64,000 nt of DNA from Hanleya hanleyi. Its lineage: Eukaryota > Mollusca > Polyplacophora > Lepidopleurida > Hanleyidae. How positions within the stretch are numbered: position 1 is the stretch's first letter; each line of letters opens with the position of its first letter. The translations under genes and the position numbers were made by a program. The stretch lies in assembly GCA_036873755.1 (NCBI GenBank), contig JAVTVY010047932.1, positions 1 to 64,000 on the forward strand. The letters run 5' to 3'. This document shows, one piece after another, positions 1-10,924 of this stretch. The notes beneath the pieces were generated by a model. It was not told the origin of the DNA. It made no database searches and worked only from the letters and a program-made list of their open reading frames with translations.

Positions 1-199
1 GCACGAATGGCCGCATCCGGCTTCCATACAATAATACACCGCATACCGGAACATTGCCCAGCGAACCATATAGTCTACATAGAAAAGGCTTTGATGGATA
101 TTTGGGCTACGCCAGCAACTGCTGGTGAACCACTTTCGGGTATCAATTCTCATTCTCCTAGCTTTTTCTATTTCTTGAACTATTTAACGGTTTGACTTT

Positions 200-470
200 A
201 GCTTGATACATGAGAGAGCGGAGGCGAGGACTGTGGAGGCCGCTTGTCATCAAATAGAAAGGATTTTGCGCAAATACTTATCTGCAGCATACTTGATTAT
301 AACGTAAGGCAAACTACAAACAGCGTTGATAATGCTGAACAGGATGGTATTATAGATATAAGCTATTAAGAAGGCAAGAAGAATTATGATGTAGCAGAAC
401 ACGGACAGTCTATCGCATTATGAAATTAGACCGGACCATTGCTACGAAACTGTGGAGGGCCACCTTAAAA
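200..470 (+). repeat. Dispersed repeat R0, copy 1
   Basis: Non-coding repeat also found at 1490-1740 (same orientation) and 34195-34345 (opposite). Shared landmarks are GAACAGGATGGT, GAAGGCAAGAA, ATGTAGCAGAA, TTATGAAATTA and CGAAACTGTGGAGG in the same order and spacing. This copy follows the broken end of the gypsy RNase H region, so it probably inserted there. No coding capacity is seen; the class is unknown. Confidence 0.55.
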
Positions 471-493
471 TGATTTCTTGACCGTAGAGATAA

Positions 494-557
494 GTGACAA
501 CAGCAAGCAGTGACAACAAGCAGTGACAACAGCAAGCAGTGACAACAGCAAGCAGTT
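494..557. repeat. Short minisatellite inside RNase H remnant
   Basis: Four imperfect copies of GACAACAGCAAGCAGT-like units. On the minus strand the unit reads LLAVVT-type codons, which is what the gypsy RNase H should encode after YCVTRKELL, so the array looks like a local expansion of RNase H codons. Confidence 0.6.
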
Positions 558-735
558 CTTTACGGGTGACACAGTACAACTTTCCATGCTTATTAAGCGA
601 TTTACTCATGTAGGCAATAACTCGTTCCTCTCAGTCCTGTTCTTGAGAAAGTACTGCCCCCACAGCCTGGTCACTGGTATCAGTGTCAAGAATAAATTAA
701 GCACCTTGTGTAGGGTATATCAAGATCGGAGTTGA
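545..735 (-). pseudogene. Ty3/gypsy RNase H remnant
   Basis: Minus-strand translation reads FILDTDTSDQAVGAVLSQ, then an in-frame stop, then ERVIAYMSKSL and YCVTRKELL. This is the usual start of gypsy RNase H (D-T-D/A-S ... GAVLSQ ... Y...KELL), which degrades the RNA strand of the hybrid during reverse transcription. It lies directly after the RT thumb at 738-1154 in element order. Beyond 545 the frame dissolves into a minisatellite and no integrase is seen, so the 3' half of the element is missing. Confidence 0.7.
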
Positions 736-737
736 TG

Positions 738-1154
738 TCAACATGGATTGTTAACTTGGAATAACTTCTCACACTCAGGAGTCCACTTGAATTTAACACC
801 CTTCTCCACAAGCTTCTGAAGAGGCCTAGCAATAGTGGCAAAGCCCTTCAGAAACCTGCGGTAATAAGAGGCCAAACCTACGAAGCTTCTAACTTCATTG
901 GCACTGGTTGGTTCGGGCCAGGTTTGAATAGAAGAGATCTCATCGGGGTCAGTCTGGAGGCCATCGGATGATACTACATATCCTAGGAACTTCGCACTTT
1001 GCTGGAAGAAGACACATTTTGCAGGTTTTAACTCTAAGTTGGCTTCCATCAGGCGTTCAAATACACGTTCGAGCCTCCGGATTGATTCGCCGATGATGTT
1101 TCCACCCACAATTATGTACTCCACACCTAAATCCTGGGAGGCTGAAACAGGCAT
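738..1154 (-). pseudogene. Ty3/gypsy reverse transcriptase, palm end and thumb
   Basis: About 130 residues match the C-terminal part of gypsy RT: RLERVFERLMEANLELKPAK, then FLGYVVSSDGL, TWPEPTSANEVRSFVGLASY and YRRFLKGFATIARPLQKL. The catalytic Y-x-D-D box that should precede this block is replaced by GVEYIIVGG, so the enzyme could not work. The block is separated from the rest of RT (1745-2340) by about 600 bp of inserted sequence. It is the downstream part of the same decayed element. Confidence 0.85.
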
Positions 1155-1755
1155 GGGTTCGGATCTTCAACAAAAACCATGTGCGAGTATTATTGTATGA
1201 ATGACAAGACTCGTGCGATTATTTCAGGAGACACATGAGCTATGGAAATTAAGAAGAAAAGAGGCGCAATCCTCCTTAAACCTCCTTCACCTTTTCTGAA
1301 AAAAATCCATAAAATGTACGAAAATGTGTTGAATTCGACCCACCATCCAGAGAAAACAAACAAAATGATCTTCTTGTTAGACAAGTGAAAGTTTCTCCGT
1401 CGAACGGGCATTTTAAAAAGGTGTAAACACAGGAAGTTTGCCAAATAGTTTTTTGTAAAATTTTATCACTATAAAGGATTCATCATTTCCGCGCCCCGAA
1501 AAATTGCAGATGTTGGCCTGCCAAATATTCACTTCTGGGCACGATTAACTCTGTAGTGCCGCGTAGGTGCGATCATCCAGCAATTATTAGATGTCCGTCT
1601 GGAGGAATGGTTACGTCCAACACGATGGTACTGTAGATATCAGTTAATTAAAAGGGAAGAAGAATTATCATGCTGTAAAAAACGACCGTCCTTATAATGA
1701 AATTAGGAAGCGGCCACTTTGTGCGAAACCGTGGCAAGTGTGGATTGCACCCTAG
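1137..1755. repeat. Insertion splitting the gypsy RT, containing R0 copy 2
   Basis: RT residues ...RSIQWKECLG stop near 1755 and resume as LGVEYIIVGG near 1137. The roughly 600 bp between is unrelated and contains the R0 repeat at about 1490-1740. Both junctions share TAGG(G)TG, a possible short target duplication. No ORF of interest lies inside. Confidence 0.55.
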
Positions 1756-2340
1756 ACATTCCTTCCACTGTATACTTCGCAAAACATCCCTCTTAAGCTG
1801 TTCAAAAGCTGATGGCGCATTTACTAGGCCAAAAGGCATCACAGTGAACTGATACAACCCCTGACTAGTGGCAAAATCTGTTTACTCTTGGTCCTCCTTT
1901 GCCATAGGTATTTGCTAGAATCCAGAGTTCAAATCCATGCAACTGAACCATTTTGCGCCGACCAATGCATCGAAGCATTCATCCACTCGTGGAAGAGGAT
2001 AGGAATCTTGCACCCTGACAGCAATCAGGTTTTTACAGTCTAAGCAGAAGCGTATACTACCGCCCTTCTTAGTACACAGGACGATTGGAGAGGCCTATTG
2101 ACTGAAAGATGGTTCAATAACACCCCTGTCACTCATCTTCCGTAACTCCTCGCGCTCTATCTCCCGCTTTTCCAAAGGTAGTCTTATAGGTGGCTGACGA
2201 ATAGGAATTGCTGTACCAGTATTCATCTTGTGCTCAACTCCCTTATATCTCTCAAGGTCAGCTGAGGACTCCGCAAAAACTGACTTGAGCTTGACAAGGA
2301 CAGCAGCAAACCTTTCTTTCTCGTCTTCACTGTTTTCCAT
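1745..2340 (-). pseudogene. Ty3/gypsy reverse transcriptase, N-terminal and palm region
   Basis: Reading from 2340: IRQPPIRLPLEKREIEREEL and RGVIEPSFSQ, a stop, then ASPIVLCTKKGGSIRFCLDC, DSYPLPRVDECFDALVGAKW, FSCMDLNSGF, a stop, QIPM, another stop, then LYQFTVMPFGLVNAPSAFEQ. These are the standard ordered blocks of Ty3/gypsy RT (S-x-W-A-S-P, R-F-C-x-D, Y-P-L-P-R, L-D-L-x-S-G-Y, F-x-x-M-P-F-G-L-x-N-A-P). At least three in-frame stops make this a dead copy. It is continued, after an insertion, at 738-1154. Confidence 0.88.
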
Positions 2341-2671
2341 AGATCTCTAAGATGGACTGGCGATTGCTTAGAAGCTGGCTGACTGCCACTATCCACATGA
2401 CACGTGGCACATCTTTGCTCATCTGGAGTTCCAGCATCATATTAGGGCTGGCATTTTCCCAATCTGATTTTTGGATACAAGGTTACTTCAGCATTGCCGT
2501 GGGTCAGGACCTTCAGACGTTGCTCACTTAACCTGGTATCTATGACGCCATGCATCAGTCTAATGATTTGTTCCGTGAACAGGCTGTATGATTGTTCTAT
2601 AACTCCGAAAGGTTCCGGATGTACAGTATTTGGAGGAAGGTGTGTTGTCGCCCTAACCCGAACTGCACATG

Positions 2672-3034
2672 TCATAACAGCTTCACCCTCACCCAGCATT
2701 GGTTATTCCCACGTGATGTCCTCTGTTTTATCCACTTATAGTTAATATTCAGGACATGATGCAACAGGATGTCTTGTCCTAGGATACCAGGTGTTGTGAT
2801 ATCACAAACTACCATCCATTGCAGGTGAGTGTTCACATCCCCACATTGAACATTAAAATCAGCACCTTCATAGACTTGTAAATTCTCACCATTAACTCCC
2901 AGGATTCTCTTATCCCATTGTGTCAACTCTGGCCTGAAGTTGGGTTCTATCTGGTCATAAGTTCGATTTGGAAGAGGAGTCAAAGTTGACCCTGTATCCA
3001 CTAGAAATTCATCGTGTCTCTGCGATTCATGCAT
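2672..3034 (-). pseudogene. Retroviral-type aspartic protease (gypsy pol)
   Basis: The minus frame reads FLVDTGSTLTPLP near its start, the D-T-G-[ST] active site of retropepsins, and GILGQDILLHH about 75 residues later, the usual ILG-x-D-x-L C-terminal block. The distance between motifs is normal for the family. It maps between the gag zinc knuckle (3195-3455) and RT (2340), the standard gag-PR-RT order. This domain is open over its length although neighbours are broken. Confidence 0.85.
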
Positions 3035-3194
3035 TAACCCAGAAACAAGATTTCATTATCCCATTTCAATGATTCACTCCCTATTTGACCAGTGCGAATC
3101 GTGCCCCTATGTTTAGATTCTTCCCTCTCTACTAATGCTGGATTTGACATAGACGGATTACTGACAGACTTGTCTCTTTCCGCCAACTCACCGC

Positions 3195-3455
3195 CTAAAG
3201 ATCTGATGAGCGTCCGTTCCCCTGCTCATGTGGAAACGACTCCTCCCTCGGACGATCTTCATTTTTTGAAAAGTGACCCCTCTTATCACATATAAAGCAG
3301 GTACCTCTGCGAGCTGATTTATTAAATCTGCCTTGGTAGGGTTTTTTGTTACTTTCCAGCTTCTCCAATCTGTCTAGCAATTGTTGGTAGGCTGATGATT
3401 CACCCATGGCACCAGTGGCGTCATCTACGGGTATGGGTCGAACTGTTCGTACCAC
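3195..3455 (-). pseudogene. gag zinc-knuckle region of the gypsy element
   Basis: Contains CFICDKRGHFSKN followed by E where the last cysteine of a C-x2-C-x4-H-x4-C knuckle is expected, so the nucleic-acid binding finger has lost one ligand. A QQLLDRLEKLE coiled-coil-like stretch precedes it. It lies upstream of the protease in element order. Confidence 0.7.
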
Positions 3456-3808
3456 AGGCTTCTTTTTATCCTTATCTCCAATAAGAGCCTCAAACCGATG
3501 AACAACATCAACTGCTTCTCCTACTGTCCCACATTACTTATCGAAACAGCGACATTTCATCTCAACACAGATGCATTTGTATAGCTGGTTGAGGGCAATT
3601 GCTTCTTGTGCCTCGGGAAGTAGTCGTGGATGGACCTTTTGGGTCATTTGCCTCAGATCATCACCAAGCTCTGAAATGGATAAACCCGGCTGGCGTTACC
3701 TGGCTTCCACCTTGCAGAGGCATCGACTTTGATGCCTACTGCTGCAAAATCGCCTCTCCATCTTCCAGGAAAGTACCTCAAAGGATCGCCTTTCCTCCGT
3801 CTGTAATC

Positions 3809-3994
3809 CTATTTTGAAGGTCCTGTCAGTCCCTCTGACATTTTGAAGGTCCTTTCAGTCCCTCTCAAACACACTTGAAGCATTAAGGCCTTTTCTTCGT
3901 CGCTCCACTTTCCTAGCGCTGCACAATCGAAAAAGTGAGAGTAATACTCCTCCCAATAAGTTCTACCATCACATGACTCGGGTTTGATTTTCAT
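3809..3994 (-). pseudogene. gag capsid fragment of the gypsy element
   Basis: Reads MKIKPESCDGRTYWEEYYSH, then EEKALMLQVCLRGTE. This matches the start of Ty3/gypsy capsid (K-P-x-x-F-D-G ... W-x-x-Y/F ... W-x-x-x-E-K-A-x-x-L-x-x-x-L-x-G). The frame breaks after GLTGPSK, and the stretch 3456-3800 holds more frameshifted gag. Confidence 0.7.
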
Positions 3995-4273
3995 TGTGGA
4001 AGAATACTCCCGTCTTTGGGACGTGGCTTTTGGTTATCATGATGATCTCCCTTGACCTGACATGATGGATCCTCGGGCACATCACAGAAATTCTCACTAT
4101 CATCCTCGCGACTGTCAGCAGGCATGTCTCTTTGCCCAATATTTTCTCATCCCTTGTACCTAATCTGAACTTCTCTATCAGGGCTTTCTACCATGTTATT
4201 GAATCGCGCACGGTATTCACCACCAATCTAAGGTCAACGCTCCGTGTCACTGGATGCTAGTTACTATAGCATT

Positions 4274-4288
4274 CCACTTCTGACACCA
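4274..4288 (-). promoter_or_regulatory. Primer-binding site (tRNA-Leu type)
   Basis: On the minus strand TGGTGTCAGAAGTGG is complementary to the 3' end of many animal tRNA-Leu genes, including the CCA. It sits just upstream of gag and just downstream of the presumed 5' LTR, exactly where a primer-binding site belongs. Confidence 0.7.
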
Positions 4289-4998
4289 ATTTATAACTCA
4301 TGTAAGGTAATAGAAACACAAAACCAGCTTTTAGTTGATTGCATTTATTCTCCACAGAATAAATATTCAATAAAGTGTAAACAGTAACAATGAACAGAGA
4401 ATATATGTATATAAGATGGAAATACTATGCATGAAGTGCTATGATACTTTTGCACTATATGTCGCTTACATGTGACAATCACGGTGCCTGGTAAGGGAAT
4501 AACCAACGCCATTCTTACATCAGCAAGCCGATGCTCACACAGTAGGAAGCCTATAAGGTGAATATCCGACGTCACTCGCACAGTAGAAATGCAATGAAGG
4601 GAATATCACTTGTCACTCACACAGTAGTAATCCATCGAAGGGAATATCACTCGTTGTTCACACAATAGCACTGCCTAGTATGGGGAATATCCCTTGTCGC
4701 TTACACGGTATGAATGCTATTTCACGAATATTCCAGTTAACCAGACATAGTATATCCAAAGGAATAGAGAGAATTTAATTCACCAAATGAATTGAATTAT
4801 ATTGCACGACTTGTAATACACGAATATAATCCAGTAGTGATCAACAGTTGACACCGAAATGCAGATACTTCACAACTTCTCATACACTTTATATATATAA
4901 TCAATAAATGACCAACAGAGCAGTACAATGAAACAATAACCCTACGCCAGACGTGGCGAGACCTCAGAATGATGAGAGATAGCTGTAGTGGTTAACAC
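4289..4998 (-). repeat. Probable 5' LTR of the gypsy element
   Basis: The stretch between the primer-binding site and 4998 has LTR-like signals on the minus strand: a TGTTAACC start at 4998, a TATATATAAAG box at about 4887-4897 and an AATAAA near 4346. A matching 3' LTR is not in the window, so the boundaries are inferred. It contains about five copies of a 41-bp degenerate repeat (GGAATATCACTTGTC...CACACAGTAG) at 4520-4715. Confidence 0.5.
4520..4715. repeat. 41-bp degenerate tandem repeat in the LTR
   Basis: GGAATATC[AC]C..GT...CACACAGTAG recurs at about 4560, 4601, 4642 and 4684. Copies differ by several bases. It lies downstream of the presumed LTR TATA box. Confidence 0.6.
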
Positions 4999-5280
4999 AT
5001 GGCGAATGCTGGGTTTTTTTATTTTCCGAAAAATATTGTAGACTATGGGAATGCTTGATGAATATCAGCATATAATTCAATATGGTTGCAATATTCCCAC
5101 AATGCTTGCCATGTAATTTGTATACTTTCAATAAGCCCAACATATGCCAACACTACGATTTGCACACTTTCCTGCTATACAACTATCTGCCATTACGTCA
5201 GTACACTCTGTCGGGAAAACGATTGGGCATTTTCAGCTATAACTATTAACTATTAATTTTTTTTAATTAATTAATTAACA
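4999..5280. other. Spacer between gypsy LTR and LINE
   Basis: AT-rich sequence without an ORF or repeat I can recognise. It ends in TTAATTAATTAATTAA just before the truncated LINE begins. Confidence 0.5.
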
Positions 5281-6357
5281 GGCCCTGAATATATAAAAAT
5301 GCTCATAGCTGAAACAACTAATCCTTTTTGGAAAGATGCTTTCAAAGCTTGGTATTTACTATGCAACAAGCTTGAACACCGTGTTATCGAAGATATTTAT
5401 AACGAACCTTTGTGGTACAATACCAAATGTAAAGATAGTTCTTTCTTCGTGCCCCAGTGATATAGAAAACAAGTAAAATTCTTACGAGATATTGTTGACG
5501 TAAATGGCAAAATATTAAGATTTGAGGACTTCAAAAACAAATTTTGTATACAAGGTACTTTCCTGGAATACAATAAATTGACGACTAATATTCCAAAAGA
5601 TTGGATCGAGAAATTACAAACTAACTTTGATAGCTCTTTACTAACAATGCCACCAATAACGTTATACTGTCGCTTTTTGGCAGGGCAGGTTAAGGGATGC
5701 AGACGCTACTATGATGTATTGAATTGTCAAACTGGTATTAAAATAACCTCTTTGGAGAAATGGGAAAAAGCACTAGGCCGGTCAGATCAGATAAGCTGGA
5801 ACAAAGTTTTCAAAAGTGTGACTCATTGTACCAAATACACCATCCTCAGAGACACCCAGTATAAAATTTTACATAGAATTCTCCCAACAAAAAGCTTTCT
5901 ACATAAAATTGGAATATTAGATTGTAATTTATGTGATCATTGTAAGCAAGAGCCAGAGACATTAGAGCATCTGTTTCTCATTTGTCCAGTTGTTAAGAAT
6001 CTTTGGGACAGTCTTGAGGGGTGGCTGAAAACTGAAATTGGAATGCTGGGTGACATTGGGGCAGACAAAAAAATCTTAGGATTTGACCATAAACAGTGTA
6101 ACATAAATACATTGCTGTTGCTGACCAAAAAATACATATACTCGTCAAAGTTTGGAAACTCAACGCTTAATTTAAAAGCCCTTCAAAATATATTGTACCA
6201 GAACTACTGCACAGAAAAATATACTGCCGTAACAAGCGGGAAAATAGAAAATTCAAACAGAAATGGGCGCTCTTTGAAAACTTCTTCAAAACATATAGCA
6301 CTTCAATGGTGTCCACAGTGTTTATGTTTTGGTGGCAATTCATATATGTTGGTTTAG
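5281..6357 (+). pseudogene. 3' end of a Tx1/L1-like LINE ORF2
   Basis: Translation from 5285 gives ETTNPFWKDAFKAWYLLCNK and NEPLWYNTKC, a stop at about 5458, then an open stretch to 6357. Inside it, TQYKILHRILPTKSFLHKIG is followed by CNLCDHCKQEPETLEHLF and CPVVKNLWDSL. That is the C-terminal RT-associated zinc-binding region (C-x2-C ... H-x4-C-x6-W) that follows RT in L1/Tx1-type non-LTR elements. The endonuclease and catalytic RT are absent, as expected for 5' truncation on insertion. The long open stretch starts with TTG, not ATG, so it is a fragment rather than a gene. Confidence 0.75.
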
Positions 6358-7032
6358 TCGAGATTTTAAACATTGTGGAAAGCTGACTTACGAGGATGTT
6401 ATTTTCGAGTCATCTTCGCATATCCAAATTGAACACTACACGTGTTTCCTTGGCTGAACATAAAACATTATCTGATCAGAATACGGATTCGGTGGTGTCA
6501 TAGCTCTCTAAATATTCCGTTGTCCATATCAGGAGAAGTGCAATGTATGACCTCTTTAAATTTCAAATTTGATTGGCTATTCGAAAGAAATTAACATCAA
6601 TACAGTCACAACTTGCCATATTTGGAAATCATACAGGCAAACATCAAAGAAAATCCTCGTTGCACGGTGTTGATCAACTCCTATCTTGATTGACTACATG
6701 ACATCAGGTGTCTCCCGGTTTGAACAATCTACTCTATTCATTGAGTCAGGTAAATGACGCAACGTTAGTGTAGTGTTTGACTTGAAATGTGAGGATGTAT
6801 TCAAGTATGCATGTACAAAGTATGTTTATTTGTATTATTGTTTTATAATATGAATAAAAAAATAAAATAAAATATAAAAAAAATAAAAAAAACCCAATGA
6901 AATACATCAAATTGAAAAAAAACAAAAAACTATTAATTTTCTTAGTATCTTTTCCTAATATCTAATAAACATATCTCTCTCTGTAAACACGATTTGTACG
7001 TTTCTTCTTCAGATTCAAAGTTTCCATCATCT
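6358..7032. other. LINE 3' flank and A-rich spacer
   Basis: No gene seen. Positions 6850-6930 are A-rich with repeated AATAAAA runs, possibly the LINE tail or a decayed poly(A). Confidence 0.4.
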
Positions 7033-7233
7033 TCTTCCTCATTGTCATAGATCATGCTTCTATCTGTCTCAGGCAACTTATCAAATAGACTTTTCCGCAC
7101 CTTGATCGCCTGCTTGAGCGCTTACCCATAGTCTATATCGTAGTGTGTTTGTAGACCTTTCATCGTTTTCAAAATTTCCTTATGAATTTAGTTATTTTGT
7201 CGAGTACAGCAGTACATCACATGGTGTTATGAT

Positions 7234-8130
7234 TTACGTTTTCTTCGTCTCTGACATGTAATTATCCTTGACCATTTCACCTGATTCTTCGTCGTCATAG
7301 CCTTGCTTTAAATACTGTTGTTTTATCTCTTCTATATTATCGCTATATTCTTCCTTTATAGAATTGGTAAACAACTCCTTCCATGCATTATATTTAATAT
7401 GTTTCCGCATATCAGTAGGTTGGTCTAGCCCGCATATCAGTAAGTATCCCTCTATGATGTATGCTTTCTTCATATACACTCTCATCATCTGTAGAGTATT
7501 TTCTGTTACGTGGATTCCAATCATCATTCATTTCCGTACTCTGACCCTGGCCCTGCTGGGTTTCTTCCGGTTTAAACCAAGACGGAGTGGACTTCGTATA
7601 TAACCCTTTCCCATATGTACTGCATGACCTTCATCTATCTGTTCTTGAGTTGAAGGGAAATCTCTTGCTGGCAAGAGATGGCGAAAGTGCCATTTGCATT
7701 GGCGCTAGATAGGGTGGTAGTTGTTGGGAATGGCCATGCGCAAGATCATCTTCGTTTGGTATTAAATATTTGATAAGTATGTCATTCCCTGCTGTATGTG
7801 GTTTTAGATTAAGAAATAGATATCCATACCGAGGAGATGTAGCTTCGTGAAGTTTCAATAATGAAAATAATGTTGTTTTACTGGGTCGAAGTAAAATGCT
7901 TTGCCGATGTCATTAGGTATGAATGGGAGGAAGTTAACAATTTTCAGATTTGTAGATTCATAGGCTGACTGTCATTGACTGTAACACCATACGATGTGTG
8001 TTGGAGAGGGACCAATATTAGCACGCTCCAAAATTTTTATGACCCATGATGTCTTGCCACACACCGTCGGGCCACTGCCTATCAGTCTGAAGGGATGATC
8101 TGCTACTCTCATATGGTCCATGGTTGGCTG
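7234..8130 (-). pseudogene. Virus/transposon-type P-loop ATPase cassette, copy 1
   Basis: Reading from 8130: HPFRLIGSGPTVCGKTSWV holds a Walker A box (G-x4-G-K-T, 8050-8073), then HIVWCYSQ. After stops and frameshifts come ATSPRYGYLFLNLKP (within 7631-7858) and QLPPYLAPMQ, then KYSTDDES and, at 7234-7527, NAWKELFTNSIKEEY and QQYLKQGYDDEESGEMV. From memory, this set of motifs recurs in unannotated proteins of cnidarian and mollusc genomes that look like cargo of virus-like mobile elements; that family link is an inference. A Walker B box is not clear. Stops after WCYSQ and elsewhere make this copy inactive. Confidence 0.5.
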
Positions 8131-8145
8131 CACTGGATGAGTATT

Positions 8146-8690
8146 GCAGAAACTTATGAAACAGGACTATACCATCAAGCGCCTCCACTCAAAGTTTCTC
8201 AAATTTGGCGATGCATATCGCATGCTGATAGCAAAATACGGGTGTAGCGTCAAAGATCTTTGGCGTTACGTTTCGTAACTTGTATCTAATTCTGCTTAAC
8301 CCGGAGATAGGGTACGTGTCAACCCATGAACTTAAAGATCCTCATGGTGTTCATATGGACTGTCACAATCAAAGCATGACTGAGATACATCATTCTCTAG
8401 ATGACGATTTTACAAAGAATATCTTATCGATTAAGAATACTGATCAGCGATAGAGATTTGATATTTTTGAAAAATCATCATGTCTTGCCAGCATCTTTGA
8501 AAAATGTTGACCGCTTCTCTCTTGCAGTAAACTATCCTATGTTTATGTATACTATGATTGTCTTTTTGAATTTGGGACTAATGCTGGTGTGTGGGATATG
8601 GAATAGGTCCTTTGGATTATGAACGCGGATATTCTTTAATGGACGACGGCTGAATAATGAATGACGGACCCGACGCTTATAATCTTGCTT
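8146..8690 (+). mobile_element. Penelope-like element 3' fragment D1
   Basis: Translates to TIKRLHSKFLKFGDAYRMLI and DLWRYVS then stop, the C-terminus of the Penelope-like RT at 38109-38882. It is followed by the same 3' untranslated sequence, ending GGACGACGGCTGAATAATG. Orientation is plus, opposite to the large copies. It separates the P-loop cassette (below 8130) from the zinc-finger ORF (8691-8774). Confidence 0.85.
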
Positions 8691-8774
8691 ATGTACTATA
8701 CGAACGTGTTTCAGCATATTATCATGACATGTATACACTTTCTGACAGCTGAAGCAGAGAAATGCGTTCGACAT
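8691..8774 (-). pseudogene. C2H2 zinc-finger fragment, copy 1
   Basis: From 8774 the frame reads FLCFSCQKVYTCHDNMLKHV then RIVHKQDYK: C-x2-C-x12-H-x4-H, a complete C2H2 finger. After about 28 residues the frame runs into the Penelope-like fragment D1, so the original protein was cut. Position and strand suggest it belonged to the same mobile cassette as the P-loop protein, but this is inference. Confidence 0.5.
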
Positions 8775-9289
8775 GTCGATATTTCACAGTTAAAACACAT
8801 AATGATGATTCTAAGACAATTTGACTGTGAGTTTTACTCTATTTCCGCTCAACTGTCCTTCTCTCCCTCCATCCCAACATTCCTTTTTCCCGCCAATCAT
8901 TCTATCCTACCTCCCTACCGCCATCCAATCATCCCTTCCTGCATATACGGCACTCTGATGTTTTGATATAGAGAATGACGTAATAATTTTTCTTATTTTA
9001 CATTAAAATGCTATAACGCTTATGCCTGTTAGAACTTGCTAACCGTTCATATATCTGGATTGTTTTATCACGCCTGTGTCAAATCTGCACGCGTCATTTG
9101 GGAGATCCTACTTTACAAGGCGGGTACGGAAAGAGTCGTCTGCTTCCATACAATCGAATAAGCAAATAAATTAATTAAAAGATGGAAGCTCAACTTTAAC
9201 TGTTGGTTTCATCGTGAAATTGATTAACAATGCGAAACAAATATAGTCTAATATCAACGTATGTTTTACACAGTCTGTTCCAGGTGGCA
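8691..9289. other. Non-coding part of duplication copy 1
   Basis: Apart from the finger fragment, no gene seen. Positions 8860-8945 are strongly pyrimidine-biased (CTCCCTCCATCCC-type), and the same tract is in copy 2 at 11640-11725. Confidence 0.5.
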
Positions 9290-9397
9290 AGGTACTCCGG
9301 CTTCCTCCACCAACCAAACTTACTGTCACCATATGAGTGAAACCAACTTGAGTGTGACATTAAGCCAAATTCCCTCCCTCCCTCCTCCAGGTGGCAG
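9290..9397 (+). mobile_element. Truncated SINE inserted in duplication copy 1
   Basis: The insertion is flanked by the direct repeat CCAGGTGGCA (9280-9289 and 9388-9397) and is missing from the same place in copy 2 (about 12062). It starts GGTACTCCGGCTTCCTCC and continues CCAACCAAACTTACTGTCACC. This is the 3' part of the tRNA-derived SINE at 14371-14568. Confidence 0.75.
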
Positions 9398-10017
9398 CAT
9401 CCTTCCCCAAAAAGAGAACACATACACTCGTCCATTCATATTGGTGCGTTGCCAACTGAAAAGCGGGGGAGGGGGGACGTTTTAATCAAAATTGCAATGA
9501 GAGAGAGAGGTATCAAAGTTTTACCATATTTTTCAACATTTGCTACAAAACAGAAATAATGTATTCATAGGCGTGCTTAATGGTTATTTGACGCACGGTG
9601 TGTGTGGGAAAGTTTATAAATTTTCCCACACTAACCGTGTGTCAGATAATCATCAGGTTAGGGTCAATCCATACCTTCCCATACAAGCGTTTTTTAACGA
9701 ATATTTCATAATTCCGGTAGTGAAATAAATCTTTTTGACGAAAAAATATCCGTATAATGCCTCTTCAAATCCTGAGATAGTCAGAATTCTACAATATGCA
9801 AAACATTTCCTGATCTTCGTCCTCATGGTCATAGATCATTCTTCTATCTGTCTCAGGCAACTTATCAAATAGACTTTTCCGCACCTTGATCGCCTGCTTG
9901 AGCGCTTACTCAAAGTCTATATCGTAGTGTGTTTGTAGACCTTTCATCGTTTTCAAAGTTTCCTTATGAATTTAGTTATTTTGTCCAGTACAGCAATACA
10001 TCACATGGTGCTATGAT

Positions 10018-10910
10018 TTACGTTTTCTTCGTCTCTGACATGTAATTATCCTTGACCATTTCACCTGATTCTTCGTCGTCATAGCCTTGCTTTAAATACT
10101 GTTGTTTTCTCTCTTCTATATTATCGCTATATTCTTCCTTTATAGAATTGGTAAACAACTCCTTCCATGCATTATATTCAATATGTTTCCGCATATCAGT
10201 AGGATGGACTAGCCCGCATATCAGTAAGTATCCCTCTATGATGTATGCTTTCTGCACTCTCATCATCTGTAGAGTATTTTTTGTTACGTGGATCCCCCTC
10301 ATCATTCATTTCCGTACTCTGACCCTGGCCCTGCTGGGTTTCTTCCTGTTTAAACCAAGGCAGAGTGGACTTCGTATATAACCCTTTTCCCATATGTACT
10401 GCATGACCTTCATCTATCTGTTCTTGAGTTGAAGGGAAATCTCTTGCTGGCAAGAGATGGCGAAAGTGGCATTTGCATTGGCGCTAGATAGGGTGGTAGT
10501 TGTTGGGGATGGCCATGCGTACGTTTATCTTCGTCTAGTATTAAATATTTGATGAGTATGTCATTCCCTGCTGTATGTGGTTTTAGATTAAGAAATAGAT
10601 ATCCATACCGACGAGATGTAGCTTCGTGAAGTTTCAATAATGAGAATAATGTTGTTTTACTGGGGTCGAAGTAGAATGATTTGCCGATGTGATTAGGTAT
10701 GAATGGGAGAAAGTTAACAATTTTCAGATTTGTAGATTCATAGGCTGACTGTCATTGACTGTAACACCATACGATGTGTGTTGGAGAGGTATCAATATTA
10801 GCACGCTTCAAAAATGTTATGACCCATGATGTCTTACCACACACCGTCAGGCCACTGACTATCAATCTGAAGGGATGATCTGCTACTGTCATATGGTCCA
10901 TGGTTGGCTG
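10018..10910 (-). pseudogene. Virus/transposon-type P-loop ATPase cassette, copy 2
   Basis: Same modules as 7234-8130: Walker A at 10830-10853, here GLTVCGKT (the proline of GPTVCGKT is changed to leucine); ATSRRYGYLFLNLKP in 10410-10637; and QQYLKQGYDDEESGEMV in 10018-10305. A further open frame at 10196-10453 links FPSTQEQIDEGHAV through KKYSTDDES to GILTDMR, which is interrupted in copy 1. Both copies are broken at several points, so neither makes the full protein. Confidence 0.5.
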
Positions 10911-10924
10911 CACTGGATGAGTAT

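Larger units (their letters stand above)
7033..9809. repeat. Tandem segmental duplication, copy 1
   Basis: Nearly identical to 9811-12486 in the same order and orientation. Anchor words such as CTATCTGTCTCAGGCAACTT, the P-loop segment and TCAGAATTCTACAATATGCA recur at offsets of about 2784 falling to 2680. The offset drop of 107 bp is explained by a SINE fragment (9290-9397) present only in this copy. Both copies carry the same chimera of P-loop cassette and Penelope-like tail, so the chimera formed before the duplication. Confidence 0.9.
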
